A DNA stretch of 59,494 bases from Singulisphaera sp. (GTDB taxonomy: Bacteria; Planctomycetota; Planctomycetia; Isosphaerales; Isosphaeraceae), in NCBI GenBank assembly GCA_027451445.1, contig DAIDJG010000296.1, positions 1 to 59,494 on the forward strand. The letters are read 5' to 3'. Every line of letters begins with the position of its first letter. Position 1 is the first letter of the stretch. Positions 17,476 through 25,241 of this stretch are shown here, in pieces. The translations under genes and the position numbers were made by a program. Below the pieces are notes generated by a model that saw only the letters and a list, made by a program, of their open reading frames with translations, was not told the origin of the DNA and did not search any database.

Positions 17476-18639
17476 ATGAGAACCGTAAGCTTTGGGACCG
17501 TTTGGCTGGGGATTCTCGCTTGGGCCGGCGTGGTCCATGCCAAGGACATCAACGCCTGTCGACTCGTACTGCCGCCGGTGGTCTACGCGGTCTCCGGCAC
17601 TGAGGTCAATCTTTACTTTGAGAACCTGATCCTGACGCCACCGGGCCGCGTCTGGATCTTTGATGTCACCTGTGCGAAGGGGAGTCAACAGGTCGAGCGC
17701 TGGACCTGGATTCCCAGGGACGCGGACGCGGGCGACCTACCGCTGAGCCTGGAAGTCCGCGACGCCGACGACAAGGTGGTGGCGAACGGCAAAACGACGA
17801 TCCGGGTCGCAATCGCCGGCGCTGGTGCTGGCCGGCCGCTGAGATTGCTCTGTATCGGGGACAGCCTCACGCACGCGTCCGTGTACACCGCCGAGCTGAT
17901 GAAATCGTGCGCGGGCAAAGACCAGCCCCAGCTCACGCTGATCGGAACGCACCATCCACCGAGCGCCGCCCCCGGCAACGTGCATGAAGGGTATGGCGGT
18001 TGGACGTTCCAGAGCTTCCTGGAGAAATACACCAATACGCCCGTGCCCGGCGACCATGGGAATCGCAGCAGCCCATTCGTGTTTGGTTCCCCGCAGGGGC
18101 CCGTGTTCGACGTGCCGCGATACGTCAAGGAGAGCTGCGATGGTGTGCCGCCCGACTATGTAACCATCCTGCTCGGCGCCAACGATCTGGCCGGCATCGT
18201 CATGAACCCAAAGTCTACGGATCTGGATGAGAGCATTGGCCGCGTGCTCGGCAATGCGGATCGCCTCATTGCCGGTTGGCGCACCGCGGCGCCCAAGGCG
18301 AAGATCGGGCTGGTGACGATGTTTCCGCCGACCAATCAGGACGGCTTCGGCGCCAACTACGGCAGTTCGCGACTCAAGTACTGGCCGTTTCGCAAGGCCC
18401 AGCATCGCCTGGTCGAAATGATGATCGCCAGGTACGCCAACCGCGCCGATGACGGTCTCTATGTCATACCCGCTTACGGCATGCTGGACACGGCCCATGC
18501 CTTTCCGAGTACGTCGCAGCCGGCCAACGCACGGACGACCGAAAAGGTCACGCGTATCGTCAACGCCCTTCACCCTGGCAGCGGATACGGTCAAATCGCC
18601 GACGCCATCTTCGGCTGGCTGAAGTGCATGGCGGACTGA
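17476..18639 (+). CDS. Secreted SGNH/GDSL hydrolase
   Basis: This protein of about 387 residues is an exported SGNH-fold esterase. The signal peptide is VSFGTVWLGILAWAGVVHA. A short beta-sandwich-like N-terminal region (about 25-115) precedes the catalytic domain. Block I is LLCIGDSLTHAS with the nucleophile Ser, the Gly block is EGYGGWTFQSF, block III is LLGANDLAG with the oxyanion Asn, and block V is NALHPGSGYGQIA with the catalytic His; the usual Asp of DxxH is Asn here. Substrates are likely acetylated or acylated polysaccharides. The start at 17476 gives a clean signal peptide; ATG at 17446 is an alternative. It lies convergent to the sigma gene. Confidence 0.83.
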   Translation: MRTVSFGTVWLGILAWAGVVHAKDINACRLVLPPVVYAVSGTEVNLYFENLILTPPGRVWIFDVTCAKGSQQVERWTWIPRDADAGDLPLSLEVRDADDKVVANGKTTIRVAIAGAGAGRPLRLLCIGDSLTHASVYTAELMKSCAGKDQPQLTLIGTHHPPSAAPGNVHEGYGGWTFQSFLEKYTNTPVPGDHGNRSSPFVFGSPQGPVFDVPRYVKESCDGVPPDYVTILLGANDLAGIVMNPKSTDLDESIGRVLGNADRLIAGWRTAAPKAKIGLVTMFPPTNQDGFGANYGSSRLKYWPFRKAQHRLVEMMIARYANRADDGLYVIPAYGMLDTAHAFPSTSQPANARTTEKVTRIVNALHPGSGYGQIADAIFGWLKCMAD

Positions 18640-18693
18640 GTGGCGAATTCACCATAACCCCCCTCGAGTCTTCTCCGGGTCGCCGCACTGGGC

Positions 18694-19314
18694 TCAACCC
18701 TTCTTGCCGATCTGCCCGTTCCGTTCCTCGAGCCTGCGGATCTCGTCTCGGACGAGCTTCTGCACCTTACTCTTGGCGGTATACACGGTCGCGACCAGCA
18801 TATCGAGTTGCACGGCTGCCTGGGCGCCGGAGAGTCCTCGCAGGGCGGTCAAGTCGAACGCCCGCCACTGTTGCTCCGGGACGTGCGTGCGGACATGTCG
18901 GAGGGCAAGTTCAAGCAACTCCTGATCGAACTCGGCTTCCAGTTGCTGGACCAGGCCTTCGCGGGCCTCGACGCTCGCGAGCAGGCGCATCAGAGCGCTG
19001 TCACCACTGCCGAGGTCGGGCTGCCTCTCGGAGTGGAAATCGCAGAGGACGTTCCGTGTGACCACTTTCAACCAGTTACGAAAGCTCAATTCCGGGTCGT
19101 AGCGAAACTCCCTGAGCTTGCCCACGAGTTTCAAGAGTACGGTCTGGGTCACGTCTTCGGCGTCGGCCGGCTGGAGACGATTCGCCAAACAATAGGAGTA
19201 AATGCGATGCCGATAGCGCCCGGTGAACTCCGCCCACGCGGTGGGGTTATTCGGTTCGCTCCTCAGCCTGCCGAGCAGCGTGACATCTGTACTCTCTATA
19301 CCGTCTGGGTGCAT
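18694..19314 (-). CDS. ECF-family RNA polymerase sigma factor
   Basis: This 206-residue sigma factor has region 2 in FTGRYRHRIYSYCLANRL and DAEDVTQTVLLKLVGKLREF, with RNWLKVVTRNVLCDF for -10 recognition. Region 4 is WRAFDLTALRGLSGAQAAVQ followed by VATVYTAKSKVQKLVRDEIRRL. It belongs to the planctomycete ECF group encoded near Ser/Thr kinases. It is the third gene in a minus-strand series after the membrane fusion protein and the zinc-finger kinase, 242 nt downstream of the latter, so it may respond to that kinase. Sigma genes usually precede their kinase; here the order is reversed. Confidence 0.88.
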   Translation of the reverse strand: MHPDGIESTDVTLLGRLRSEPNNPTAWAEFTGRYRHRIYSYCLANRLQPADAEDVTQTVLLKLVGKLREFRYDPELSFRNWLKVVTRNVLCDFHSERQPDLGSGDSALMRLLASVEAREGLVQQLEAEFDQELLELALRHVRTHVPEQQWRAFDLTALRGLSGAQAAVQLDMLVATVYTAKSKVQKLVRDEIRRLEERNGQIGKKG

Positions 19315-19556
19315 GTCGCGAATGGCTCAACAGGGCCAAAGGAATGCAAGTCGGGGCTCGATTCGCAAGGGGGGGAAACCGTGCGTACCAACGGTCCGGG
19401 GGACTCGGAACAGGGACCGCGGTGCGGATACAACAGTTCATGCGTCTGGATCGTCGAGGCGTACGGTTCGATTGGAGCCATTGTAGCCCAGGAACGTCGC
19501 GCGCGGAACGATCGAGTTGAATGCGTGCCGCTTGAGAAACCGCCGTCGATTCGAGT

Positions 19557-21668
19557 TTACCAGGTTGCGGAGGGAGACCTGTCTGGCTTCAACTCTTCCG
19601 GGCCGGTGTAGACGCGCGCGATGCGGACGCCCAGCGATGATGCGCGCATCGTTGGTGGTGCGAGCCGAAAGGCGGCGGCTCGGCAAAGCGCTGAAACGGC
19701 GTCCCACGACCCTCCTCGGTGCACCGGACTGGGCATACCGTGAGGCGAGAGCTCGTCGGTGTCGCACCATTCGGCGACGTTTCCATGCATATCGTGGAGG
19801 CCCAAGCGGTTCGCCGGGAAGCTCCCAACTGGCACAGGCCGTCGCACACTGCCCGTGGTGTTGAACTGGCAACGATCCGGGGTCAGTAGATTCGACGGAC
19901 TCTCAAAGTAGAAGTCGAACGTGCCCGTCGACGGATCGTCCATGGGGCCGCCCCGGCAGGCATATTCCCACTCTTCGGTCAGCGGCAAACAGTATTTCCA
20001 ACCCGGCTCCGTTTCTCGCCGGTTGAGCGCCGCAATGAACAGGCCGACATCGAGACACTCGACCGACTCCACAGGGAGCCGCTTCAAGGTTTCGTCGCTG
20101 AGCGATATCACGGCGTCGGCACCTTTTCCCTGGCGCGCGAAGTGGGACGGATTCTTGCCGAGCGCGGCCTCCCATTCCCCCTGTGTGACCTCGTATTTCC
20201 CGAGATAGAAATCGTAAGGGATCGTGACCTGGCGGCCTCCGGCCCTTCCCACGCCGCCGCCCATCCAGAAGCGGCCGCTCGGAATTCGTACGAGGACCAT
20301 GCCGATGCCGTTCGTAATCTCGTCCTGGAGAATTGCCGATGGCGGTCGACGGAACGGCCGTGCGGCCTCCAACTCGAAGAACGGTTTGCCGTCCGGTGGA
20401 CTTTGAACGGACCGACTGCCGCGAGCCCCGGGCCGAGGGATCAGGTTGAGCTCGTGGGAAAGCACCCAGAGGGCAAGCAGCGTCGCGACTGCCCAGCCCA
20501 TTTGCGTGAACCAAAACGTGGCGCGATCAGCACGCGACGTGCGCCTGGTGGGCCGATCTAGGGCCTCCGTTAGCGCGGCGGCGCTCGGAAAGCGATGGGA
20601 CGGGTCTTTCGACAGCAGCCTCGCGACCACGTCCGCCAACCAGCGTGGCACGGCCGGATTGAGCTTGCGGAGCAGCGGCGGCTCGTCCTCGCGAATGCGG
20701 CGGAGGACCGCCAGGGTACCATCGGCCTCAAAAGGAGAGCGCCCAGCGCAGAGTGTATAAATCACGCTTCCCAGGCTGAACAGGTCCGAACGGCTATCGA
20801 CAATGCGGGTGTCGGCCTGTTCGGGCGACATGTAGAGCGGCGTGCCAGCCGAGACTCCAGTGCGAGTCAGGCAGTCGTCCATCGCGCGCGCCAGTCCGAA
20901 GTCGCAGATCTTGACGCGCCCGTCCGGGCCTTCCAGCAAGATGTTTCCCGGTTTGATGTCGCGATGCACGAGCCCCCGCGCGTGGGCCGCGGCCAGGCCG
21001 TTGGCCACCTCGCGGGCGATCCGTACCACCTCCTCGATCCGCGGCGGGCGCCCCGTACGAAGGCGTTCCTGTAGCGATGTCCCTTCCACGTATTGCATGA
21101 CGAGGTACGGGATCCCGTCGGCCTGGCCAACGGCGTGGATGGCCACGATGTTCTCGTGAATGACGGCCGCCGCCGCGCGCGCCTCGCGCTCAAAACGGCT
21201 GCGGGCCTCAACTTGGTTGGCCAGGTGCGGCAGAAGCATCTTGACCGCAACGAGCCTTTGGAGCGGACGGTCCAGGCACCGGAAGACCGCACCCATTCCC
21301 CCCACTCCGATCAACCCGAGAAACTCGAACTCGCCCAGACGCCCCAGGGAGAGGGGATCCGCCGAGGGGGCCAGCAGCGAAATCAGCCGCGCCACCTGCA
21401 CCTCGGTCGGCTCGGACCGTCCGCTGTCGACGTCTGTCGTGCGCACGGCCGCGGCTGCGAGCAGGCCGTGGGAGGCCCGGGCCAGCGGTCCGACTCGCTC
21501 AGGCGCCGACACAGCTCGGCGGATCACGGAGTCCGCAGTGAGCCGCTCGAGCATCTCCTGGCAGTGAGCACATTGCTCGACGTGGGCGTTCAACGGGTCG
21601 CGTTCCGTCGGCGGCAACTCGTCGGCCAGCAGCCGATGCAACAACCCATCATCAGGACAGTAGATCAT
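19557..21668 (-). CDS. Zinc-finger / Ser-Thr kinase / FGE-sulfatase fusion protein
   Basis: This 703-residue transmembrane sensor-like protein has an N-terminal anti-sigma-type zinc finger (His29, Cys33, Cys36). The kinase domain is at about 112-370 (GVGGMGAVFRCLDRPLQRLV, VHRDIKPGNIL, ICDFGLARA). A membrane helix follows at about 387-405 (MGWAVATLLALWVLSHEL). The outer part (about 455-690) is a formylglycine-generating-enzyme-like sulfatase-modifying domain, with VRIPSGRFWMGG, YDFYLGKYEVTQGEWEAALG, GLHDMHGNVAEWC and HRGGSWD. In planctomycetes this outer domain probably binds ligand and does not act on sulfatases. It lies 63 nt downstream of the exporter membrane-fusion gene on the same strand, so the two are probably cotranscribed. 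Confidence 0.92.
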   Translation of the reverse strand: MIYCPDDGLLHRLLADELPPTERDPLNAHVEQCAHCQEMLERLTADSVIRRAVSAPERVGPLARASHGLLAAAAVRTTDVDSGRSEPTEVQVARLISLLAPSADPLSLGRLGEFEFLGLIGVGGMGAVFRCLDRPLQRLVAVKMLLPHLANQVEARSRFEREARAAAAVIHENIVAIHAVGQADGIPYLVMQYVEGTSLQERLRTGRPPRIEEVVRIAREVANGLAAAHARGLVHRDIKPGNILLEGPDGRVKICDFGLARAMDDCLTRTGVSAGTPLYMSPEQADTRIVDSRSDLFSLGSVIYTLCAGRSPFEADGTLAVLRRIREDEPPLLRKLNPAVPRWLADVVARLLSKDPSHRFPSAAALTEALDRPTRRTSRADRATFWFTQMGWAVATLLALWVLSHELNLIPRPGARGSRSVQSPPDGKPFFELEAARPFRRPPSAILQDEITNGIGMVLVRIPSGRFWMGGGVGRAGGRQVTIPYDFYLGKYEVTQGEWEAALGKNPSHFARQGKGADAVISLSDETLKRLPVESVECLDVGLFIAALNRRETEPGWKYCLPLTEEWEYACRGGPMDDPSTGTFDFYFESPSNLLTPDRCQFNTTGSVRRPVPVGSFPANRLGLHDMHGNVAEWCDTDELSPHGMPSPVHRGGSWDAVSALCRAAAFRLAPPTMRASSLGVRIARVYTGPEELKPDRSPSATW

Positions 21669-21731
21669 CGGCTCTGCTCCGAATTCCGCGGCAACCGATC
21701 TGCAACGCCCAGGGTGCCAGAAAGCCGGCGC

Positions 21732-22784
21732 TCATGCGGGGGGGCATTCGATCGCGACATCGACCTCGAGTCCGACCGGGGCGACGAACCCATCGGGCAT
21801 TTCAACGAGAACCTGGATCACGTCCAGGTCCCGGCGTTCGCCCCCGGTTCGGGAAAAGACGGTCTTCTTGCCCATGATCGGCTTGACCACCACGAGCCGC
21901 CCCTCGTACGTCCGTGTTCCGAGGCCACGCCCCACGATCGTCGCTTTCTGACCCAGTCTGAGTGCGGAGACGAAACGCTCGTCAACCTCAGCGCGGATGC
22001 GCAGCCGCGAGACGTCTCCATAGACGAGGACTGCGTCGGAGTCCGAGGACCGCGCCGCTTCACCCTCGCGTCGGAGCACCTCGAGGACCGTGCCATCAAA
22101 CGGGGCGCGAAGGAACGCGTCCTCGCGACGCTCGCGGGCCAGCCCAAGGCGCGCCCGCGCAGCTTCCACTTGGGCCCGTGCGACGCTGCGGTCTTCCGGG
22201 CGCACGAAATGGCGCAAGTGATCCAGCTCGGCTTCAGCCTGCTTGAGCTCCACCTGCCGCTGGGAGTGTTCGGTCATGACCTTGTCGTGCTCCGACGTCG
22301 AGACGGAGGAGCGCGTGAGGAGCGCGGTGTAGCGCCGGTGCTCTTCGGCCTGGTAGCGCGCCTGCTCCTTCAGAAGCTCGACCTTGTGCTCGGCGGCGGC
22401 GATCTGATGCGGGTTCACACCGCTTTCCATCTTCTCTTGATCCGCGATCGCGAGCGCCAGGTCGGCCTCGGCCACCGCGACCGCAGTCACCTGCTCCCGT
22501 CCGTCGAGCTCGACGATCACCTCGCCCCGTTTGAAGGATCGCCCAACCTCCGCGTTGCAGTGCGCGATCACACCGTCGGTCTTGAACGAAAGACGTCTCA
22601 CTTCCGTAACGGGCTCGACGTACCCTACCGCCTGGACCGTGCGTCGCATCGCCGCGGACGCACCCGGAGTTGCCGCATCGACCGGGACGGCGTGTCGGGA
22701 TTGGAGTCCGCCGAGGGTGTAGCTTCTCACGAGGATACACATACTCACGAACAGGAGCAGCAGTCCGATGAGAAGTCTTCTCAT
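21732..22784 (-). CDS. HlyD/DevB-type membrane fusion protein
   Basis: This 350-residue periplasmic adaptor of a tripartite ABC exporter has one N-terminal membrane helix (LLIGLLLLFVSMCILVRSY). The first lipoyl half is VGYVEPVTEVRRLSFKTDG. A long helical hairpin (about 100-215) is rich in Ala, Glu and Arg, and the second lipoyl half is FLRAPFDGTVLEVLRREGE. The beta-barrel domain includes RIRAEVDERFVSALRLGQKA. This is the DevB/MacA layout. The start at 22784 (MRRLLIGL) has GGTGAT upstream. It is divergent from the permease gene by about 350 bp, and the regulatory region between them is likely shared. It is the natural partner of the ABC subunits at 23134-24951. Confidence 0.88.
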   Translation of the reverse strand: MRRLLIGLLLLFVSMCILVRSYTLGGLQSRHAVPVDAATPGASAAMRRTVQAVGYVEPVTEVRRLSFKTDGVIAHCNAEVGRSFKRGEVIVELDGREQVTAVAVAEADLALAIADQEKMESGVNPHQIAAAEHKVELLKEQARYQAEEHRRYTALLTRSSVSTSEHDKVMTEHSQRQVELKQAEAELDHLRHFVRPEDRSVARAQVEAARARLGLARERREDAFLRAPFDGTVLEVLRREGEAARSSDSDAVLVYGDVSRLRIRAEVDERFVSALRLGQKATIVGRGLGTRTYEGRLVVVKPIMGKKTVFSRTGGERRDLDVIQVLVEMPDGFVAPVGLEVDVAIECPPA

Positions 22785-23133
22785 AAGATCACCAAATCCT
22801 ACTGGAATCGGGGGCACGAGGGAGGGTCGGACGTGCGTCGGTATCTGCGCGGGATCGGGCCCGGTGTTGCAGGATACCGGCCGTTGGCAGGTACCTCAGA
22901 ACCGATAAACGCAGGTTATGTTACGGAGAAAGCGGATGAAGGTACAGCCTTCTACTCGCACATTTTCACGCCTTGCACTGGCCTCGATCGACGATCGAAC
23001 GATCGTCCGCCTGATTTTGTGAAGAAATTCGGAAATCGGAAAAAAATCCTGGTAGGTTTCCGCGCGTAGAGGAGTACTGATTGCGTGCTTCACCACCGCG
23101 CCGTGCGGTGCTCCGCTTGTCGAGGGAATCCCG
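22785..23133. promoter_or_regulatory. Divergent promoter region of the exporter/synthase cluster
   Basis: About 350 bp separate the minus-strand adaptor gene from the plus-strand permease gene. No protein-coding frame is convincing. It contains the palindrome at 22989-23006 and an AT-rich patch at 23010-23055 (including ATTTTGTGAAGAAATTC). Promoters for both transcription units are expected here, but I could not assign a confident -35/-10 pair. Confidence 0.55.
22989..23006. promoter_or_regulatory. Operator-like palindrome
   Basis: gacgatcg and cgatcgtc form a perfect 8-bp inverted repeat with a 2-bp spacer, preceded by an extra CGATCG at about 22984. It is the only strong dyad in the divergent region and fits a site for a dimeric regulator. 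CGATCG is a common sequence in GC-rich DNA, so chance cannot be excluded. Confidence 0.45.
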
Positions 23134-24261
23134 TTGCAGCTCGTCGCGGTGAGGATCCTCCTCTACAAGAAGGCCCGTTTTGCCTTCACCACGCTCGGCC
23201 TGGGCATGCTGTTCCTGCTCAGCGTCGCGCAGGTGGGTTTGCTGATTGGGTGGATCAACACGATTACGAACGTAATCCGCCATACCGACGCGGATATCTG
23301 GTTAATGTCGGAGAACAACGTCTCGTGGGACTACGGAGCGGCGATCCCGCGCCACCGTATCTACCAGGCACGTAACGTGGAAGGAGTCGCGCAAACAGAG
23401 GGCGTCTTCGTCGGGTGGAGTTCGTGGAAGAAGCCGAACGGGCAGCGGATCAACGTTCAGATCATCGGTATCGACCGCAATCTGGTCGGCGGCCCCTGGG
23501 CCATGCGCGAGGGCCGGGTCGAAGACGTATTCCTGCCGGACAGTGTCATCGTGGACGAACTGTTCTTGAACGAGCTCGGTGTCACGCGGCTCGGCGAGAC
23601 CTTCGAGTTGCGCAACGCCAGCACGGCGAAGGTTCGGGGAATCTGCCGCGAGGTCCGGACGTTCACGGCATCGCCCTATGTGTTCACCTCAATGAAGAAC
23701 GCGATGACTTACGACTCGTCGTTCCACGACGACGACGCGACGTATGTCCTGGTGCGCTGTGTGCCCGGGGCGGATCCCGACCGGGTCGCGCGCGCCATCG
23801 CCGCGCAGGTCCCCGGCATCGAGGCGCTGACGACGCGCGCGATGATGGTCCGGAGCGTCGTCTTTTGGATGGTGGGGACCGGCATGGGGCTGCTGGTGCT
23901 CACCACGGCGGTCCTCGGCGTTGTGGTCGGGGCTGTGGTCGGGGGCCAGACGCTCTTCAACATCACCCAGGAGAGCCTGGGCCACTACGCGACGCTGCTC
24001 GCGCTCGGGTTCACGCGGCGTCAGATCCTCGCGTGCGTGCTCTGGCAGGGGATGGCACTGAGTGCGCTCGGAGTGCTCCTGGGCGGGTTTGCGTTTCACC
24101 AGCTTGCCCGCGCGAGTGCGAGCACGCCGGCACCGCTGGAAATGACGGCCACCGTCTTTGCCGCCCTCGTGGCCGTGTCGGTTGTGTGCTCGTTGCTGGG
24201 TTCGTTTCTCTCGGTGCGCACGGTACTGCGTATCGATCCCGCCGTCGTTTTTCGAGTTTAG
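23134..24261 (+). CDS. ABC transporter permease, DevC/MacB-FtsX type
   Basis: This 375-residue inner-membrane subunit has TM1 near residues 15-40 (FTTLGLGMLFLLSVAQVGLL), then a periplasmic MacB-type domain (about 45-225). Three further helices follow: FWMVGTGMGLLVLTTAVLGV, LWQGMALSALGVLLGGFAF and FAALVAVSVVCSLLGSFLSV. The loop HYATLLALGFTRRQIL is the coupling region seen in FtsX-like permeases, and the end IDPAVVFRV is typical of DevC. It uses a TTG start with GAGGG upstream. It is the first gene of an eight-gene operon and has its ATPase 3 nt downstream. The cargo is probably the lipid made by the downstream synthase. Confidence 0.88.
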   Translation: MQLVAVRILLYKKARFAFTTLGLGMLFLLSVAQVGLLIGWINTITNVIRHTDADIWLMSENNVSWDYGAAIPRHRIYQARNVEGVAQTEGVFVGWSSWKKPNGQRINVQIIGIDRNLVGGPWAMREGRVEDVFLPDSVIVDELFLNELGVTRLGETFELRNASTAKVRGICREVRTFTASPYVFTSMKNAMTYDSSFHDDDATYVLVRCVPGADPDRVARAIAAQVPGIEALTTRAMMVRSVVFWMVGTGMGLLVLTTAVLGVVVGAVVGGQTLFNITQESLGHYATLLALGFTRRQILACVLWQGMALSALGVLLGGFAFHQLARASASTPAPLEMTATVFAALVAVSVVCSLLGSFLSVRTVLRIDPAVVFRV

Positions 24262-24264
24262 CTC

Positions 24265-24951
24265 ATGAATCCCGTCCTGGAATGCACACAGATTCGTCAC
24301 ACGTTCGGCCGGGGCGAGCTCGCCGAAGACGTGCTGCGCGGCGTGTCGGTCGCGTTCGACGCGGGCGAAACCTGTCTGCTGATGGGTCCTTCCGGGTCGG
24401 GCAAGACGACTCTGCTTTCGATTCTCGGTTGTCTCCTGACGCCCACGGGCGGCCGGTTGGTTGTCAACGGGGAGGTCGTGGATCCGAAGTCGAAGAACAG
24501 GCTCAGCCGGCTCCGTCGCGAGAAGATCGGGTTTGTGTTCCAGCACGCGCAACTCCTTCCGGTCCTGACTGTTCGCGAGAACCTCGATGTGGTCGCACGC
24601 AATGGCGGGCTGTCGGGGCGGTCGCTCCGGCTTCGGGTCGATGGGCTACTGGAACGGCTGGGAATCGCCGCAGTGCGGGCAAAGTGGCCGGATCAACTTT
24701 CAGGCGGTCAGCGGCAGCGAGCTGCGGTGGCCCGCGCGCTTTTGAACCGGCCGACGATCCTCCTCGCCGATGAACCGACCGCCTCCCTCGACTGGGAGCA
24801 CGGCGAGGCCACCGTTCGCCTGCTCGTGGAGCAAGCGAAGCAGGAGGGGGCCCTCCTGCTGGTCGTCACCCACGACACCCGGATGCTTCCCTACTTTCGC
24901 CGCCATCTGCACATTCGGCGTGGGGTCCTTCACGAGGACCGCACGCCGTGA
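24265..24951 (+). CDS. ABC transporter ATPase, DevA/MacB/LolD type
   Basis: This 228-residue ATP-binding subunit has Walker A GPSGSGKTTLL, the Q-loop in GFVFQHAQLL, the signature LSGGQRQRAAVARALL, Walker B ILLADEPTASLD and the switch His in VVTHDTR. It has no fused membrane domain, so it must energise the permease encoded just before it. The stop codon overlaps the GTG start of the next gene by 4 nt, which indicates translational coupling to the acyl carrier protein. An exporter ATPase coupled this tightly to a biosynthetic carrier protein suggests that transport and synthesis are coordinated. Confidence 0.93.
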   Translation: MNPVLECTQIRHTFGRGELAEDVLRGVSVAFDAGETCLLMGPSGSGKTTLLSILGCLLTPTGGRLVVNGEVVDPKSKNRLSRLRREKIGFVFQHAQLLPVLTVRENLDVVARNGGLSGRSLRLRVDGLLERLGIAAVRAKWPDQLSGGQRQRAAVARALLNRPTILLADEPTASLDWEHGEATVRLLVEQAKQEGALLLVVTHDTRMLPYFRRHLHIRRGVLHEDRTP

Positions 24952-25235
24952 AAACGTTGGGCCGTGGGAAGGTCCCCGCGCTGTGCTCAGGAGACTCCGA
25001 AGTGTTGCCACAGCTTGAACGGGTCCAGTCGATCGTCTGCGACGTCGGCCAGATCGCTGCCATCGGCCCGGACGAGGATTTTTACGAGAAAGGATTCTCA
25101 TCGCTCCGCGCGATGGAGCTCCTCCTCGAGCTCGAGACGACCTGCGCGGTGAGCGTTCCGGACGACAAGTTCATCGCCGCACGTACGCCGCGTGCCCTCC
25201 ACGCGCTAATCCTGAAACTCCAACACGGGAGCTAA
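24948..25235 (+). CDS. Free-standing acyl/aminoacyl carrier protein
   Basis: This 95-residue carrier protein has the attachment motif GFSSLRAMELLLELE, where the second Ser (about residue 52) should carry 4'-phosphopantetheine. The Asp normally before it is replaced by Ser. Helix III region is VSVPDDKFIAARTPRALHALI. The first 20 residues may be disordered or may start later. The GTG start overlaps the ATPase stop. It is followed 6 nt later by an amino acid:[carrier protein] ligase-like gene, the same pairing known for such ligases, so it probably carries an amino acid and not an acyl chain. Confidence 0.85.
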   Translation: MKTLGRGKVPALCSGDSEVLPQLERVQSIVCDVGQIAAIGPDEDFYEKGFSSLRAMELLLELETTCAVSVPDDKFIAARTPRALHALILKLQHGS

Positions 25236-25241
25236 CCTCTG

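Noticed and set aside
22321-22740. Repeated alanine/arginine-rich antisense frames as a separate gene
   Set aside because: They are shadows of the coiled-coil hairpin of the membrane fusion protein.
21093-23069. 658-codon plus-strand open frame
   Set aside because: Antisense to the kinase/FGE and membrane fusion genes, and it crosses their divergent promoter region.
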